From contig NW_024104356.1 of the NCBI RefSeq assembly GCF_003945595.2, positions 280,980 through 344,979 on the forward strand: a DNA stretch of 64,000 bases, given 5' to 3'. The stretch comes from Pipra filicauda. Its lineage: Eukaryota; Chordata; Aves; Passeriformes; Pipridae. Shown in pieces: positions 61,701 to 64,000 of the stretch (position 1 is the stretch's first letter; every line of letters starts with the position of its first letter). The notes under the pieces are model-generated. The model made no database searches and was not told the origin of the DNA. It saw only the letters and a list, made by a program, of their open reading frames with translations. The position numbers and the translations under genes are program-made.

Positions 61701-64000
61701 CTCTACACTAAAAGTAAAATATTACATATCACTGCTCTTAAAAAAAAAGAAAATAGGGAGAAGTTAGAGGCTGAGGTGCCTTTTTTTGCAACTGGAGACC
61801 TGAAAAGATAGAAACCATATGCTTTGCCTTCTTGATATGTACGTGGTTTTTTAGAGGAAAGAAGCTACTGGAGAAATTGAAGAGGATGACCCGTGGTACC
61901 TAAGTGGAAGATGGAAGCTAAACTCCATCTAATCAAGACTCTATGGAATGTGTGTGTTGGGGAAGAAAACAGGAGGGGGAACTTTTTCTTACCAGAACAC
62001 ACATGTGGCTGTGCTTGTGCAGGTCCTGTTGGTTAATAAGGTCCTCCAACCAATAAAGGCAATGAGCTGCTGGTCTTGGCCCACAACACCTTATCTCTCT
62101 GGGTCCATGGCCTTGCTTCTCGAAGGACTGATGGATCCCTGTGAAGTTCTGGTCGTGTCTCACCAGTCTCATCATCACTGATGCTCCCCAGTCTCCAGCT
62201 TTCTTATGTAAGTTGTGAATGCACTGGGGCTCCTGCATGTGTGAGTGCTTTAGTACTTGGCTTGGAAGGTCAGGAAAGCTAGCTCCATGTGATTTGTATT
62301 GAAAGGCTTCAATTCCTGTCTTTTTCTACATCTGTCTCATACTTCTTTGTCTTTAATAATGTATGCTTTATAAATTGCTTTGCTTTTTATTGGAAAGAAA
62401 AAAAACAAGTAAAGCACTTCCCATGGAAGCAAAAAGTGTCTCAAAGATGCCCCATGAAATGGATGATTCCCAGATTCAGGAAGAGCCAGTGAACACATCC
62501 TGGCAGGTGCTGAGGGTGCTGCAGGGGCCGAGTCTCTCCCAACTGGTTTGCCTCCCAAAATTTTGTCTCTTGGCTGGATCAGTCCTTCAGACCACACAAG
62601 AAGGAAACTGTTGAAAGGAGGAGGTGGGTGAGGGGGATGTGTTTCTTACTTTGTTTCAGGGGCAACTTCATAAATCTCCACACATTTAAGGTCTTCCATG
62701 TGTGGTTTTTCAATATCAGCTTGTCACTTCAAGCTGTCTGACATGAACTGTTGGATGGGTCTGCTGTCTTCTCCAGGGCTCATTCCCATTCCACCCAGAT
62801 GCCAGAAAAGGTTGAAAAAAACAGTGAAAAATGCAAAAGATGACAGTTCGGAGCAGAGATGTTTTCCAGAGTTGGAACCTATTGACCTATTTTCTTCATG
62901 CTCAGTGAACATTGACAGAAGAAGGAAAAGGACAGTCTAAAAAAAAAAAATCATTCTCCTGGTGTATTTGAAGCGGCCAAATACTACCTTTCTCAGCTTT
63001 CCCAGATCTTCCTGTAGATCTACCATCCTCCTAGGACTTGGAGATTTCTGGCTCATTTCACAAAAAGATCCTTTGGAGTTCAGAAGGGGACTGACATCTA
63101 TTATCAGTTTTTGGTTGGTTTTTTTTGTTTGTTTTTTAAGGGAGAAAACATGAATGTATATGGGTTTATAAACCATTCTGCTCTTACTGTTATATTTCTT
63201 ATTATACCATGCTCATGTACGAAAGTTACAGAAGTAGGCAAGAACAGAATGGGAGAAAAGCAGCATTTCAAACCTCAAGTGGGCTTTGAGATCCTCTCAA
63301 ATAGGTCTCAGAAAGTTTGCAGGTTTGCATCTGAAGCTCAGCTTTACAACTGTTTCTGCTCTTTATGGGATGCAAAAAAATTGCTAAATCCTGAATCCTG
63401 GAATTGAACATTAGCTCTCCTCCACAGCTTGGGTTCATCCATGCTCTTGGGGGGTAGGGGAAGAAGTAGACCACTGGAGGTACAACTATTTGATTGGCTA
63501 TAATAAGCACTGGACACCACCAAATAAACTTATTTTTAAATGTTTTTTGTCCAAACTTCTGAGTTTCTGGAAACAGATGTTTAAAATGAATGTTGTAGGA
63601 CTCATTGCCACAGCTTACCTTGGAAATCAAAGGCAACAGTGGATTAAAAAACAGATATGTTTTGGGAGAACAATTCCATTGGTAAATAATACAAGAGTCT
63701 AAATCTAGCCTCCAGCTTGAAAGATTCCTAAACAAGTGATTGCTGAGAGGATATAATGGGGAAATACTGCCTTTTTTGTTACCTGATTTTAAGCTCTCCT
63801 TTACACATACACCATGGGTCATAGTGTCCTGAAAGAGTGTCCTGGTAGAGAGGGCTTATCTTATATGAAAATCAGAGAAAAGTGAGGACAAAAAGTAAAA
63901 TATGTCTTCTTTTTTACCCTTTAAAGAAACTTGATTCAAATTAGGAGCGAGTCAAGTTCAAACTGGAAAGTTAGGAAAAACTCTAACTTCCTCCAAATAG
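55796..64000. other. Non-coding stretch to the window end, no supported gene
   Basis: About 8.2 kb. The longest frames (55818-56321 minus, 167 codons; 63268-63822 minus, 184 codons) have no recognisable motif and overlap other frames. One ATG frame in a strong start context (59760-60137, plus) is noted as a finding. A TAGGG microsatellite lies at 58502-58520, a T-rich run at 63116-63137 and A-rich runs at 61739-61755 and 62940-62950. Confidence 0.5.
58502..58520. repeat. Short (TAGGG)n repeat
   Basis: GATAGGGTAGGGTAGGGTA: three to four TAGGG units. This is a pentamer, not the vertebrate telomere hexamer TTAGGG. Confidence 0.85.

Noticed and set aside
63268..63822. 184-codon minus-strand frame, longest in the window
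   Set aside because: Overlaps a plus-strand frame, no domains and no supporting signals; one such frame is expected by chance in 64 kb.
1..64000. CRISPR array, prokaryotic operon, phage or integrated retrovirus
   Set aside because: No spaced direct repeats, no runs of adjacent long ORFs, and no recognisable gag/pol/env frames or paired LTRs were seen.

Overview
The window looks like about 64 kb of bird (or at least sauropsid) nuclear DNA with almost no protein-coding content. The evidence is several 5'-truncated CR1 LINE copies, two of which closely resemble well-known avian CR1 3' ends (a conserved tail of about 450-700 bp starting next to an 'aatcatagaat' type terminus). There are also worn relics that resemble ancient amniote SINEs, CA/GT microsatellites, and AT-rich sequence with no operon-like organisation. 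Nothing bacterial, plasmid-like or phage-like is visible: there are no runs of adjacent ORFs, no rRNA or intact tRNA genes and no CRISPR array. All open frames are short (184 codons at most), and most overlap frames on the other strand, as expected by chance.

Layout. Positions 1-730 hold the only stretch that resembles a gene end: an open frame behind a splice-acceptor-like site, ending in a hydrophobic segment, a basic tail and a stop, with AATAAA about 245 bases downstream. I do not recognise the protein. At 3560-4300 there is an old plus-strand CR1 with many frameshifts. At 8197-8650 and 10091-10815 there are two better-preserved minus-strand CR1 3' ends. Smaller CR1 pieces lie at about 17690-17800 (minus) and 21205-21350 (plus, with an internal deletion). 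Old SINE-like relics lie near 19400, 20850, 25140, 41045, 43866-44140 and 55700. Microsatellites lie at 33231 (AC), 36475 (AAGAG), 41644 (GT), 55651 (ATT) and 58502 (TAGGG).

The rest, especially 21.4-33 kb, 34-41 kb and 44-64 kb, is unannotated non-coding sequence, most simply intergenic or large-intron DNA. A few blocks have motif combinations that could mark regulatory elements: paired TAATCC sites near 51.9-52.1 kb, a homeodomain/forkhead-like cluster near 32.7 kb, and two CTCF-like motifs sharing a 13-mer at 32.95 and 57.71 kb. These are reading-level observations only and need alignment or functional data. I found no convincing new biological system. The best leads are the unrecognised 3' exon at the left edge, a tRNA-headed SINE relic at 43.9-44.1 kb, and two exon-like signals (near 42.3 kb, and on the minus strand near 44.9 kb).
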